Assembly (NCBI GenBank): GCA_025360015.1
Contig: JANYCZ010000068.1
Coordinates: 1-64,000, forward strand
Origin: Verrucomicrobiota bacterium
GTDB lineage: Bacteria; Verrucomicrobiota; Verrucomicrobiia; Verrucomicrobiales; Verrucomicrobiaceae
Length of the DNA: 64,000 nucleotides
Direction: 5' to 3'
The notes below the pieces were generated by a model that saw only the letters and a program-made list of their open reading frames with translations, did no database searches and was not told the DNA's origin. Position numbers and translations under genes: made by a program. The first letter of the stretch is position 1. The number at the start of each line of letters is the position of its first letter. Below are positions 36,723 through 46,245 of this stretch, piece by piece.

Positions 36723-38909
36723 TTATTTCCTGGTTTCGAACGCTCGGAAGTAGTGCAGCACCGGGTAGTCGTAGCGATTGCCGAGCGCCTCCTTGAGCTT
36801 GCTCAAGCTTTCCAGTCCATGCTCGCCCGCCGCTGCTCGGAGTTCGCCCTCTTCTTCAGTGGTAAAATAATCGCGCGGGTCCGCCTTCAGCTCGCCCTGC
36901 TGAATGCCCTGCGCCATGTGGCTGTGGATGGTGCTGAGGGCGAGACCACGCAGCGAGGCGATCTTTTCCGGGCCATGCCCCTGACGCTGCAGGCGCAGAG
37001 TTTCCAGCACGGTGCCGGTGAGTCCGTCCTCGCTCTTCATCTTGGGCGGCGGTGGCGGCTGGGCCTCCTCGGCAAAAGTCTGCGCCGCATGCGTTTCCAG
37101 CCATCGGGTGATCGCACCCATAAAGGCCGCTCCGTAATCAGCCAGCTTCTGGCTGCCGACGCCGGGGATGCCAAGAAAGCGCTGCTCCGTACGCGGATAC
37201 TCGCGGCACATGTGGCGCAGGCTGGCGTCACCAAACACGACGTAAGGCGGCACCTCGCGCTCATCGGCAAGCTGTTTGCGCAGGATGCGCAGTTCCTCAA
37301 AAAGCGCTTCGTCACAGGCGATGCTGCCCGCTTTGGCAACCTTCGCCGTGCTCGTGCCCGCCTGCATCGCCCCGGGCACGCGTGTGAGCATGACCGGCGT
37401 GCGGTTCATGAGCGTGGCCAGCCCCTTCTTGGACAGGCTCAGCGTCTGAAAGGAATCAGCAGTGGCTTCGATGTATCCAAGCCGGATGAGCTGGCGTCCC
37501 AGCGCAGCCCATTCCTCACGCGGCATGTCCTTGCCGATGCCGTAGGTGGTGAGCTGGTCGTGATACCATTTGCGGATCTTCTCCGTGTTCGCGCCCGCGA
37601 GCACTTCGACCACATGGTTCAGCCCCGTGCTGAAGCCGCTCTTTTGTCGGATGCGAAAGATGCAGCTCAGCAGCTTTTGGGTCTGCGTGGTGGCATCCCA
37701 GGTCTCGCGCGGCTGCAGGCAGATGTCGCACCCGCCGCAGTTATCGCCCGGCCACTGCTCGCCGAAGTAGTCCAGCAGCGCCACGCGGCGGCACTCGGTG
37801 CTTTCGGCAAAGTCCGCCATCAGACGCATCTGCCTCGCTGCCACCTCCGCCGCCTGCGCGTCAGTCATCTCATCGAGAAATTTGAGGTTCCTCACCAGAT
37901 CACCGCGCGAGTACAGCAGCACGCACTCGCTCGGAAGGCTGTCGCGCCCGGCACGGCCTGTCTCCTGATAGTAGCCCTCGATGTTCTTCGGCAGATCACC
38001 ATGAATGACATAGCGGACATCCGGCTTGTTGATGCCCATGCCAAAGGCGATCGTCGCACACACCACATGTGCCTCATCGCGAATGAAGGCCTCCTGGTTC
38101 GCCGCACGCTCCTCCGGCTGGAGTCCCGCATGGTAGGCCACGGCCTTCACTCCCTCCGCAGCCAGCGCGGCGGCCAGACTCTCCGCGCTTTTGCGCGATT
38201 GCACATACACGATGCCCGACTCATTCGGCCGTTGCCGCACGAAATCATAGACCTGGCTCGTCGCCTTGGCCTTCGGCAGCACCGTATAGCTCAGATTTGG
38301 CCGGTTAAAGCTCGCGAGGAACACCTCCGGCTCATGCAGATGGAGCTGGCTGATGATGTCGCCGCGCACCTGCTCAGTCGCGGTGGCGGTGAGCGCTAAA
38401 AATGGCACGCCAGGAAGTGTGTCGCGCAGTTTCCCCAGTGCGCGATACTCCGGGCGGAAGTCATGCCCCCACTGGCTGATGCAGTGCGCTTCATCGACTG
38501 CCACTGCGGTGACGTTCCAGCGTTGCAGATCGCTGATGAAGTCCGGCAGCATGACGCGCTCCGGCGCGACGTAGAGCAGCTTGTAGTGGCCATCCTCCAG
38601 TCCCGAGCGCCGCCTCTGGGCCTCGCTGCCTTGGATGGATGAATTGATAAACGTCGCCGCCACGCCGCTCGCCACCAGCGCATCCACCTGGTCTTTCATC
38701 AGCGCGATCAGCGGTGAAATCACCAGTGTGATCCCCTCACGCGCCAGCGCAGGAAGCTGAAAGCACAGCGACTTCCCCGCACCCGTCGGCAGGATCGCCA
38801 CCACATCCCGTCCTGCCAGCGTTGCGTCCATGATCTCCCGCTGCAGCGGGCGGAAGGTGTCATAGCCGAAGGTTTGCTTCAGCAGTGGGGCGAGGTCGGT
38901 ATGGCTCAT
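36723..38909 (-). CDS. recQ: ATP-dependent DNA helicase RecQ
   Basis: This 728-residue 3'-to-5' SF2 helicase has Walker A TGAGKS at 42-47 and DEAH at 139-142. QWGHDFRPEY follows the DEAH box. Motif VI is QETGRAGRD. The RQC zinc cysteines lie in CRRVALLDYFG...NCGGCDIC. After the RQC winged helix comes an HRDC domain (EVPPYVVFGDASLRHM, FLGIPGVGSQKL). The C-terminal helical tail includes HSHMAQGIQQG. ATG 38909 gives the standard N-terminus, and the frame is open another 23 codons. It is a housekeeping recombination and repair gene. Confidence 0.96.
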   Translation of the reverse strand: MSHTDLAPLLKQTFGYDTFRPLQREIMDATLAGRDVVAILPTGAGKSLCFQLPALAREGITLVISPLIALMKDQVDALVASGVAATFINSSIQGSEAQRRRSGLEDGHYKLLYVAPERVMLPDFISDLQRWNVTAVAVDEAHCISQWGHDFRPEYRALGKLRDTLPGVPFLALTATATEQVRGDIISQLHLHEPEVFLASFNRPNLSYTVLPKAKATSQVYDFVRQRPNESGIVYVQSRKSAESLAAALAAEGVKAVAYHAGLQPEERAANQEAFIRDEAHVVCATIAFGMGINKPDVRYVIHGDLPKNIEGYYQETGRAGRDSLPSECVLLYSRGDLVRNLKFLDEMTDAQAAEVAARQMRLMADFAESTECRRVALLDYFGEQWPGDNCGGCDICLQPRETWDATTQTQKLLSCIFRIRQKSGFSTGLNHVVEVLAGANTEKIRKWYHDQLTTYGIGKDMPREEWAALGRQLIRLGYIEATADSFQTLSLSKKGLATLMNRTPVMLTRVPGAMQAGTSTAKVAKAGSIACDEALFEELRILRKQLADEREVPPYVVFGDASLRHMCREYPRTEQRFLGIPGVGSQKLADYGAAFMGAITRWLETHAAQTFAEEAQPPPPPKMKSEDGLTGTVLETLRLQRQGHGPEKIASLRGLALSTIHSHMAQGIQQGELKADPRDYFTTEEEGELRAAAGEHGLESLSKLKEALGNRYDYPVLHYFRAFETRK

Positions 38910-38959
38910 GGCAAATGCGCTGTCAGTGTGAGGTGCCTGGCTCTGATTACCAGCCAAAG

Positions 38960-39829
38960 CTAAGAAGCACCGCAGCACTTTTTGTATTTCTTTCCAGAAC
39001 CGCAGGAGCAGGGATCATTGCGGCCCACTTTGGGTGTCTGGCTGGCTTCAACCCATCGCGACGGCGCGACCTGTGGCTTCACCTTCCGTGGCTTCTGCCA
39101 CGCATCCCATGTCGAAGTCGCCTTGATCGTGTCTTCGATCAGCCCGGTACGAAGTTTCCAGTTATCGTTGCCACCGCCAGCGGCCCTCTTGAGGAGTTTG
39201 TCAAAGCCATAGTAACAAGGATCGCACAGATCATCTTCAGTCGCCTTCTTGATCAGTGGCACGGTGCTGGCAAAGCCGAGATCGGCACATAGTGCGGTCC
39301 AGCTATCCCAGGCGACGCTGGGTTCGCGCTCCAGTTTGCCCCCAAGCAGTTCTGTGGCATAGGCTTCGATAGCCTCACGCGTCACCTGTTCCTCCATGAG
39401 CAGGCATTCGTAGCATTTGACCGCCGCGCTGCCGCGCACAAACTCATACGCGCTTTCATTTTCCACCACCGCCCTCAGCGGTGTATCGTCGCCATCATAG
39501 ACACTGGCCAGGATTTTCCCCATATCCTCCGTGATCATTTCCCCAAAGAGCGAGTTCGTCGTCTCCGCAGGGGCTCCAAGCAGGGAGCAAAGAGGCTTGA
39601 AGGCTGCTGTCACACGGAACTGTGCCAGCAGATACAAAGCAAAGGTCAGTGGCTTCCAGTTGTCCCCTTTCAGGTAGTGTTCGGGCCGTCGTTGCGCATC
39701 CACCAGCAGCTCCAGCAATGCAGGAGTCATCTCCTTCTGCCGGTCAATCATCTCCTGGATGATGCTTTTCGGATACGGATACTGTGGGGATTCCGCGAGG
39801 CGTGTGAGCAGAGCTTCAGGAGTGGACAT
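38960..39829 (-). CDS. DUF1186 / SEC-C metal-binding protein
   Basis: This 289-residue protein has an N-terminal DUF1186-like helical domain: PYPKSIIQEMIDRQKEMTPALLE, then YLLAQFRVTAAFKPLCSLL. It ends with a SEC-C zinc-binding motif (GRNDPCSCGSGKKYKKCC). SEC-C modules occur in SecA and in many proteins of unknown role and bind zinc through CXCX8CC. The start is ATG 39829, six codons inside the longest frame. It lies 50 bases upstream of recQ on the same strand. Function is unknown. Confidence 0.88.
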   Translation of the reverse strand: MSTPEALLTRLAESPQYPYPKSIIQEMIDRQKEMTPALLELLVDAQRRPEHYLKGDNWKPLTFALYLLAQFRVTAAFKPLCSLLGAPAETTNSLFGEMITEDMGKILASVYDGDDTPLRAVVENESAYEFVRGSAAVKCYECLLMEEQVTREAIEAYATELLGGKLEREPSVAWDSWTALCADLGFASTVPLIKKATEDDLCDPCYYGFDKLLKRAAGGGNDNWKLRTGLIEDTIKATSTWDAWQKPRKVKPQVAPSRWVEASQTPKVGRNDPCSCGSGKKYKKCCGAS

Positions 39830-39912
39830 GATGGTTCTCTTGAACAAAGGAACGCTTTTTCAAGCAGCTTTAATGGGCAGGCGGCGAATCAGTTTTTGCA
39901 GGGGGGGAGCCT

Positions 39913-40390
39913 TCATGGCACATCCGGCAGAGCTTTCAGCCACGCGAGATTGAAAACATAATGGTTCTTGCTCGTGATGAGCTGAACATTCCCATCACGC
40001 GCTTGCGTCACAGAGAGGTATCCGCACGGCTCCTCCATCGTATCACTGAGTACACACATGCCACGGTCAACCATGTTGATCGACCGCTCTGTGCCCCCGG
40101 GCGTGATCAGTCGGCGCACTGGCCAAGTCTTGCCCTCATCAAACGATACGGCGGCAAACATGCCGTAGCCAGTGAACTCTCCGTTCTTCGATCTGAAACT
40201 CATGCCCTTTCTATTTTTCCAGTCGCTCCATTGATCCGTGAAACTGCAGAGCAGAATGCCACCTCCAGCCACGCGGATCATGGCAGCGCTGCACACTGCT
40301 GATGGCGGGGAATTCGCTCGCGGCATAGGTCCAGGTTTTTCCGAGATCGCGGCTGTAGCTGATCGGTGTTTTGAAATCGAAGAGCGCTTG
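39913..40390 (-). pseudogene. Truncated, frameshifted sialidase (BNR) remnant
   Basis: The C-terminal half of an exo-alpha-sialidase-like protein is split over two frames. One frame gives FKTPISYSRDLGKTWTYAA (40380 leftward). After a one-base shift near 40285-40292 the other gives AAMIRVAGGGILLCSFTDQW, then a second BNR box VSFDEGKTW. The ending NHYVFNLAWLKALPD is a typical sialidase C-terminus with a natural stop. The N-terminal half is absent. Upstream of about 40390 the DNA instead encodes, on the other strand, the tail of an unrelated oxidoreductase. This is therefore a decayed gene, or a sequencing error combined with a deletion. Confidence 0.75.
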
Positions 40391-40600
40391 CAGGGCGACA
40401 AGTTCGGCCAGGAAATGTCCGCAGGCATGCTCGACACCCTCGCGGCGAATCAAATCAACACCGAAGTCGAGCAGGTCGTCGTCGGCCCCTGGCTCGATTT
40501 CGATCCAGTAAGCGAAGTCTTCACCGGCGAGTTCGCCGCCGAAGCCAACAAACTCGTGAAGGAAGAATACGCCGCCGGATTTGAATTGCCGAAGGTGTAG
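40388..40600 (+). pseudogene. C-terminal remnant of a Gfo/Idh/MocA-type oxidoreductase
   Basis: The last 70 codons of an open frame read GDKFGQEMSAGMLDTL, then VGPWLDFDPVSEVFTGEFA, then NKLVKEEYAAGFELPKV and stop. This ending is typical of secreted planctomycete/verrucomicrobial Gfo/Idh/MocA oxidoreductases. Everything N-terminal, including the nucleotide-binding domain, is missing. Upstream of about 40388 the same frame only reads the reverse of the sialidase remnant. It is non-functional as far as can be seen. Confidence 0.65.
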
Positions 40601-40605
40601 GCGCT

Positions 40606-41523
40606 TCAGCGCAGCGTGTTCTGCCGTCGAAAATCCTTGGGAGACATGCCCACGACCTGTTTGAAGCGGCGCGAGAAATGGAAGGCATCATGAAAGCCAA
40701 GATCAGCCGCGATCCTAGCCAGCGTGTGGCTGCTCTCCAGCAGCCTTGCACAGGCACGCAGCACGATAGCGTCGGCGCGAAACTCACCTGGGCTCTTCCC
40801 GGTCATCTGCACAAATCGTTTCCGAAAGGCGCTGTAGGACATGCCAAGAGCTGCCGCGATTTCCTCCAGCGATGGTGCTCCCAGTTTGCCTTCAGCCAGC
40901 ATGCGCTCCGCAGTCTCCCGCCACTGCAAAGTCTCCGTGGTCTGGTGCCGCGTGGCATCAAACTGCAGGGCATCGGCCAGCCACTGCTGAAACTGGCACA
41001 GGCGTGTCAGGGGTGCTTCCGCGGGCGCATCTGGCGGTGGCTCCAGAATGCGGCGCAGCCGATTCGTCCAGTAGGGTAGCGGGCTGAGCTCCAGTACACG
41101 GCTGAGGTCCCCGGGGTACCCGGCGGACTGCCAGGCATCGAAGACGCTGCCATTGAACCACAGAAACAGCTCGCTCCAGCGCTCGTGGTCTCTGGGGCCG
41201 TAGCTCTGATTCACGCCGGGTTTTGACCACACCAGCGTGCCGGGCTGCATCACACAGTGTACGCCCGTCTCGTCCATATAGTCGGCCGTGCCTTCAAGCG
41301 TCAAAACCAGCAAGTAGTGTGGGGTGGGGCGCAGATAATGCGGCGGTGGCGCATGCGCATAGGTGGCCTGGCTGTCCCACTTGGTGCCAGCGAAAACGAT
41401 CTGTCCCAGATCGCAATGAATGGGCCGCGTCGCATTCATATTCCACGGCCCTGGAATGCTGAAGTAGAGATTGGGGTCGCGCTCGTTGGCCATGTCAAAA
41501 TCTACATGAACGAGGTCAAACAT
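40606..41523 (-). CDS. AraC-family transcriptional regulator
   Basis: This 305-residue protein has an N-terminal cupin-like sensing domain (about 30-125, VLTLEGTADYMDETG, MQPGTLVWSKPG) and a C-terminal AraC double helix-turn-helix (about 205-300). The helix-turn-helix contains LEEIAAALGMSYSAFRKRFVQMTGKSP and IAADLGFHDAFHFSRRFKQVVGMSPKDFR. It probably senses a sugar or similar ligand. It is divergent from the DUF1549/DUF1501 cluster with only 48 bases between the starts, making that cluster its likely target. ATG 41523 is used. ATG 41493 is a possible alternative. Confidence 0.93.
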   Translation of the reverse strand: MFDLVHVDFDMANERDPNLYFSIPGPWNMNATRPIHCDLGQIVFAGTKWDSQATYAHAPPPHYLRPTPHYLLVLTLEGTADYMDETGVHCVMQPGTLVWSKPGVNQSYGPRDHERWSELFLWFNGSVFDAWQSAGYPGDLSRVLELSPLPYWTNRLRRILEPPPDAPAEAPLTRLCQFQQWLADALQFDATRHQTTETLQWRETAERMLAEGKLGAPSLEEIAAALGMSYSAFRKRFVQMTGKSPGEFRADAIVLRACARLLESSHTLARIAADLGFHDAFHFSRRFKQVVGMSPKDFRRQNTLR

Positions 41524-41571
41524 TCAATTTAGAGAACGCAAGAATGACCGTATGAGTATGTCAGACAGTCT
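41524..41571. promoter_or_regulatory. Divergent AraC/DUF1549 promoter region
   Basis: Only 48 bases separate the start codons of the AraC regulator (minus) and the DUF1549 protein (plus). The segment is AT-richer than the genes. It must hold both translation signals, and promoters probably extend into the coding ends. No clear direct repeat for an AraC operator could be picked out by eye. Confidence 0.5.
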
Positions 41572-43641
41572 ATGCCTGCCATGAGTCAGCCTGAATTCCA
41601 TCGCTGCTTTTCCCCGCCATCTGCGCCCCGCGCAGTGCTGCGGTCTTGTGCTGTGATGCTGCTGCTGCTCGCGCAGCCGGTCCTGGCCGTGGATTATGTC
41701 AAAGACATCAAGCCCCTCCTCAAAGAGCGCTGTGTGTCCTGCCATGGCACCGTGAAACAAAAAGGCGACCTGCGGCTTGATGCGGGGGTTTTGATCAAGC
41801 AAGACGTGAAACACTCACTGCTCGAACGTGTGGCTTCCGGCGACGAAGACGAACGCATGCCACCTGAAGGCAAGCGATTGAGCGAGGAGCAGATCGAACT
41901 GCTGCGGCAGTGGATCGCTGATGGTGCGCCCTTTCCCAAGGATGAAGTGATTCCCAAGAAGCCCTCCGAGCACTGGTCATTCCAGCCCGTGCAGAGCCCG
42001 TCGCTGCCTGCGTCTGCCTTCACCCATCCCATTGACGCCTTCGTATTCGGCAAACGCGACGCTGCACCTCAGGCGAATCCGCAGGCACTGCTGCGTCGCG
42101 CACATCTCGATCTCACGGGTCTGCCTCCGACGCTCCAAGAACAGGAACGCTTCGCTAAATCGGGTGATCTAAACGCCGTGGTCAATGACCTGCTCACACG
42201 GCCTGAATACGGCGAGCGCTGGGCGCGGCACTGGCTCGATGTCGTGCGTTACGCCGACAGCAACGGCTACGAGCGCGATGCAGAGAAACCCTTTGTCTGG
42301 CGCTATCGCGACTACGTCATCGAGTCGCTCAATCAGGACAAACCCTTCGACCGCTTCGTTTTGGAGCAACTCGCGGGCGATGAACTCCCTGATCGCTCAA
42401 TCGCATCCGTCATCGCCACCGGTTTTCTCCGCCTCGGTCATTGGGACGACGAACCCGCAGAACCTCTGGCAGATCGTTACGATCAGCTCGACGACATCGT
42501 CAGCACCACCGGTCAGGCCTTTCTCGGCCTCACCATCGGCTGTGCACGTTGCCATGATCACAAATTCGAGCCTCTGGCCACTCGCGACTACTACAGCCTC
42601 GTGGCCGTGTTCAATCCACTTCAGCGCCCCGCCAAAGGTCGCACGGAATTGACTGTGCACGTCGATGGCTCCGAAGTGTACGCCTGGCGCGAACCTTCCG
42701 CGAAAGCATCGGAGACACATGTGCTGGTGCGCGGTTCGCCCACACGCTTTGGCGATCTTGTCGGGCCTGCGGTGCCTGCGATCCTCGTCAAACAGCAGCC
42801 GCAGTTTCCCTCGGGTGAAAAGACCACACAGCGTCGGCTTGGTCTCGCACAATGGATCGCCAGTGAGCAGAACCCGCTCACCGCTCGCGTGATAGTAAAC
42901 CGCGTCTGGCAGCAGCACTTCGGCCAAGGATTCGTGACCACCGCGAACGATTTTGGTCTTATGGGTGCCGTGCCTGCGCAGCCTGAGCTGCTCGACTGGC
43001 TCTCCCACTGGTTCATGCATGACGCTGGCTGGTCGCTGAAAAAGCTACATCGCCTCATCCTCACCAGCCAAGCATGGCAGATGAGCAAATCATCGGATTC
43101 GCTCATGCGCTACCGCCGCCTCGAAGTCGAAGCCATTCGCGACTCCATGCTCGCCGTCAGCGGCCAGCTCAACCCAAAGCGCTTCGGCCCCGCGATGAAG
43201 CCCGGCATTCCCAAGGCCGCGCTCGAAGCCAACACCGACAAGGAAAAAGTCTGGCAGCCCTCCGACGAACGCGAAGCCTCACGCCGCAGCATTTACGCTT
43301 TCATCAAGCGCGGTCTCGTCATCCCCATGCTGGAAACGCTTGATCTTGCCGACACCGTCAGCAGTTGCCCACAGCGCCAGGTCACCACCGTCGCACCTCA
43401 GGCGCTGAGCCTCTTCAACGGCGAATTCGTCAACCAGCAGGCTCAACACTTCGCCACCCGCCTGGGCCACGAAGCAGGCACTGATCCCGAAAAGCAACTC
43501 ACCCTCGCCTGGAAGCTCGCTCTCTGCCGCGAGCCCTCACGCGATGAGTTGGCAAAGATGCGTGCCTTTCTTCAAGATCAACCAATGGAGCAGGCCTGCC
43601 GCGTGATTCTGAATCTAAACGAGTTTGTTTATCCCGAGTAA
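41572..43641 (+). CDS. PSCyt1 / DUF1549 / DUF1553 protein
   Basis: This 689-residue exported protein has a hydrophobic signal at about 26-39. PSCyt1 carries CVSCH (Cys54, Cys57, His58) and GDEDERMPPEGKRLSEEQ. DUF1549 (DAFVFGKRD, YGERWARHWLDVVRYADS) contains CARCH followed by DHKFEPL. DUF1553 (NPLTARVIVNRVWQQHFGQG, ILTSQAWQMS) follows. At 689 residues it is shorter than many family members. The region between DUF1549 and DUF1553 is reduced to about 90 residues. Starts at 41572 and 41581 are both possible. It precedes a DUF1501 gene by four bases, the standard partner. Confidence 0.92.
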   Translation: MPAMSQPEFHRCFSPPSAPRAVLRSCAVMLLLLAQPVLAVDYVKDIKPLLKERCVSCHGTVKQKGDLRLDAGVLIKQDVKHSLLERVASGDEDERMPPEGKRLSEEQIELLRQWIADGAPFPKDEVIPKKPSEHWSFQPVQSPSLPASAFTHPIDAFVFGKRDAAPQANPQALLRRAHLDLTGLPPTLQEQERFAKSGDLNAVVNDLLTRPEYGERWARHWLDVVRYADSNGYERDAEKPFVWRYRDYVIESLNQDKPFDRFVLEQLAGDELPDRSIASVIATGFLRLGHWDDEPAEPLADRYDQLDDIVSTTGQAFLGLTIGCARCHDHKFEPLATRDYYSLVAVFNPLQRPAKGRTELTVHVDGSEVYAWREPSAKASETHVLVRGSPTRFGDLVGPAVPAILVKQQPQFPSGEKTTQRRLGLAQWIASEQNPLTARVIVNRVWQQHFGQGFVTTANDFGLMGAVPAQPELLDWLSHWFMHDAGWSLKKLHRLILTSQAWQMSKSSDSLMRYRRLEVEAIRDSMLAVSGQLNPKRFGPAMKPGIPKAALEANTDKEKVWQPSDEREASRRSIYAFIKRGLVIPMLETLDLADTVSSCPQRQVTTVAPQALSLFNGEFVNQQAQHFATRLGHEAGTDPEKQLTLAWKLALCREPSRDELAKMRAFLQDQPMEQACRVILNLNEFVYPE

Positions 43642-43645
43642 AACG

Positions 43646-45040
43646 ATGAACCGCCCTCTCACACGACGCGAATACCTGATGCGTGCCACTGGCGGCTTCG
43701 CCGGACTTGCACTGGCAGATCTGATGGCGGCGTCACCGCTGTCGGAAAAGCGCCCGCATTTCCCAGTGAAGGCAAAGCATTGCGTCTTCCTCTTCATGAA
43801 CGGCGGGCCGAGCCAGGTGGACACGTTTGATCCGAAGCCAGCACTTAAAAAGTACGACGGCATGCCTTACCACGGCGATGCGAAGGTGGGATCGAACGGA
43901 CGCGCGGTGGGACATCTGATGCAGTCGCCCTTTGAGTTCAAGAAGCACGGACAGAGCGGGCTGGAGATCAGCAGCCTGTTTCCACACACCGCCATGCACG
44001 CGGATGACCTGTGCGTGATCCGCTCCATGCACGCGGACACTGCCGCGCATGCGTCGGGATGCTTGCAGATGAACACGGGCAGCATTTTCATTGGCAAGCC
44101 CTGCCTCGGCTCCTGGCTCAACTATGGTCTCGGCACGGCCAATCAAGACCTGCCGGGCTTTGTGGTGATGACCGACCCTCGTGGTGGCCCCATCGGCAGC
44201 GCCTCCAACTGGACGGCGGGCTACATGCCCGCAGCTTATCAGGGCACCTTGTTTCGCAGCGGTGGCTCCCCCCTGCTTGATCTCGCCACACCGGAAGGCA
44301 CGAGCGACCACACCCAGCGTCGCAGTCTCGATCTACTCAAGTCCTTGAATGAGGAGCATCTTAAGCGGCATCCTGAAGAGACGGAGCTGATGGCGCGCAT
44401 CGAATCCTATGAACTGGCCTATCGCATGCAAACCGAAGCGATGAGCGTGGTCGATCTCGACAGCGAAGACGCTGCCACTCGCGAGATGTACGGCCTCAAT
44501 GACAAGCACACGGCAGACTTTGGCCGCAAGTGCCTCATCACCCGCAAGCTCATCGAGAAAGGCGTGCGCTTCATCCAGCTCTACTCCGGCGGCGGCCACA
44601 TCGAAGACACCTGGGATGGGCATAACGACTGCATCACCAACCACACGCTGCATGCGGGCGAAACCGACAAGCCCATTGCCGCGCTGATTGCCGATCTGAA
44701 GCGCACCGGCCTGTGGGATGAAACGCTTCTCGTTTGGGGCGGTGAATTTGGCCGCACGCCAACGAGTGAAGGTGTGGGCAAACCGGGCCGCGATCACGAC
44801 TGGCATGGTTTTTCCATGTGGATGGCCGGAGCGGGCGTGAAGGGTGGTCAGTCCATCGGTGCTACTGACGAACTCGGATTCAAAGCCGTTGAGGACCGCT
44901 GTCACGTCAGCGACCTGCACGCGACGATCCTGCATTTGATGGGCATCGACCACTCGCGCCTCAGTTATCTGCATCAGGGGTTGGACCAGCGTCTTACAGG
45001 CCTGGAGGACCGGCGGGTCATCACTCAGGCGCTGGCATAG
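43646..45040 (+). CDS. Tat-exported DUF1501 protein
   Basis: This 464-residue protein starts with a twin-arginine signal (TRREYLMRATGGFAGLAL). DUF1501 signatures follow: FLFMNGGPSQVDTFDPKP, FIQLYSGGGH and WGGEFGRTPTSEG...GRDHDWHG. ATG 43646 lies just after the stop of the DUF1549/DUF1553 gene. The upstream frame extension overlaps that gene and is unlikely. It differs from the two DUF1501 proteins near 8.5-11.5 kb in motif detail (YSGGGHIEDTWDGHND), so it belongs to another subgroup. It acts with its partner in the periplasm or at the outer surface, role unknown. Confidence 0.93.
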   Translation: MNRPLTRREYLMRATGGFAGLALADLMAASPLSEKRPHFPVKAKHCVFLFMNGGPSQVDTFDPKPALKKYDGMPYHGDAKVGSNGRAVGHLMQSPFEFKKHGQSGLEISSLFPHTAMHADDLCVIRSMHADTAAHASGCLQMNTGSIFIGKPCLGSWLNYGLGTANQDLPGFVVMTDPRGGPIGSASNWTAGYMPAAYQGTLFRSGGSPLLDLATPEGTSDHTQRRSLDLLKSLNEEHLKRHPEETELMARIESYELAYRMQTEAMSVVDLDSEDAATREMYGLNDKHTADFGRKCLITRKLIEKGVRFIQLYSGGGHIEDTWDGHNDCITNHTLHAGETDKPIAALIADLKRTGLWDETLLVWGGEFGRTPTSEGVGKPGRDHDWHGFSMWMAGAGVKGGQSIGATDELGFKAVEDRCHVSDLHATILHLMGIDHSRLSYLHQGLDQRLTGLEDRRVITQALA

Positions 45041-45091
45041 CTTTTGTTTGATCAAACGGAGTTCGGGATACGTTTCGTTTGCCTCCCGTTT

Positions 45092-46225
45092 ATGAAACAA
45101 CTCGCCTCGTTATTTTTCATCGCTCTCGTCGGCCTTCATGCCGAGACACCACGTCCCATCGCTTCGACTTTGCAGCCGTTTGTGGATGACAAAGTGCTCG
45201 CCGGAGCCGTCACGCTCGTGGCAGACAAGGACAAGGTGCTCGATGTCAGCACCGTCGGCTGGGCGGACATCGCGGCCAAAAAGCCGATGACGCCCGATGC
45301 CATGTTCTGGATCGCCTCCATGAGCAAGCCCATCACCGCGACGGCGTTCATGATGCTGGTGGATGAAGGCAAGGTGTCGCTCGACGATCCGGTGGAGAAA
45401 TACCTGCCCGAGTTCAAGGGGCAGATGGTCATTGCCGAAAAAGACGGTGAGCATGTGCTGCTGAAGAAGCCCAAGCACCCCATCACCGTGCGCAATGTGC
45501 TCAGTCACACCAGCGGCTTGGCGTTCAAGTCTGCCGTGGAAAATCCCACCCTCGACATGCTGCCGCTGCGAGTGGCCGTGCTCAGTTATGCTGCCGCACC
45601 CTTGGAGTTTGAGCCGGACACGAAATACCAGTACGCCAACGCAGGTATCAACACTGCCGCGCGCATCATCGAGGTCATCTTTGGCATGAGCTACGAGGAT
45701 TTCATGCAGCAGCGCCTGTTCACCCCGCTTGGCATGACAGACACGACCTTCTGGCCCAGCGAAGCGCAGGAAAAACGCATCGCCCTTTCCTACAAACCCA
45801 ACAAGGACAAGACGGATCTTGAGGCGATGAATGTAGGTCAGCTCCATTATCCGCTGCATGAGCGCATCCGTCAGCCCATGCCCGCAGGAGGATTGTACAG
45901 CACTGCAGCCGATGTGGCGAAATTTTGCCAGATGCTGCTCAATGGAGGTGAACTCAGCGGCAAACGCTACATCTCGGAAGCGGCGCTCAAGCAGCTCCAG
46001 ACGAAGCAGACCGGAGAAGGTCTCAATGCCTACAGCCTGGGTTTTCAGCTCAACGGCACCTCCTTTGGGCACGGCGGTGCCTATGCGACGAACATGAGCA
46101 TCGATCCTGCCAAAGGCATCGCCACGGTGTTCATGGTGCAGCATAGCGGCTGGAGAACCGATGACGGCAAGAAGATTTTGCCCGCCTTTCAAAAGACCGC
46201 CGCTGAGCGTTTTGCTAAACCTTAA
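45092..46225 (+). CDS. Exported beta-lactamase-family serine hydrolase
   Basis: This 377-residue protein has a signal peptide ending at LHAE. The class C/esterase-type motifs are SMSK (Ser76, Lys79), a YXN-like YQYANAG and a C-terminal HGG (FGHGGAYATN). Such proteins are more often esterases or peptidases than antibiotic-resistance enzymes. A perfect 12-base palindrome (GTTTGATCAAAC, 45046-45057) lies 34 bases upstream of the ATG and could be an operator or part of a weak terminator. The DUF1501 gene ends 51 bases before the ATG. Confidence 0.88.
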   Translation: MKQLASLFFIALVGLHAETPRPIASTLQPFVDDKVLAGAVTLVADKDKVLDVSTVGWADIAAKKPMTPDAMFWIASMSKPITATAFMMLVDEGKVSLDDPVEKYLPEFKGQMVIAEKDGEHVLLKKPKHPITVRNVLSHTSGLAFKSAVENPTLDMLPLRVAVLSYAAAPLEFEPDTKYQYANAGINTAARIIEVIFGMSYEDFMQQRLFTPLGMTDTTFWPSEAQEKRIALSYKPNKDKTDLEAMNVGQLHYPLHERIRQPMPAGGLYSTAADVAKFCQMLLNGGELSGKRYISEAALKQLQTKQTGEGLNAYSLGFQLNGTSFGHGGAYATNMSIDPAKGIATVFMVQHSGWRTDDGKKILPAFQKTAAERFAKP

Positions 46226-46245
46226 TCCATGTAACTCCACCAGAT

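Noticed and set aside
36585-38399. 604-codon plus-strand frame opposite recQ
   Set aside because: It is an antisense shadow with an Arg/Leu/His-rich product. RecQ motifs are complete on the minus strand.
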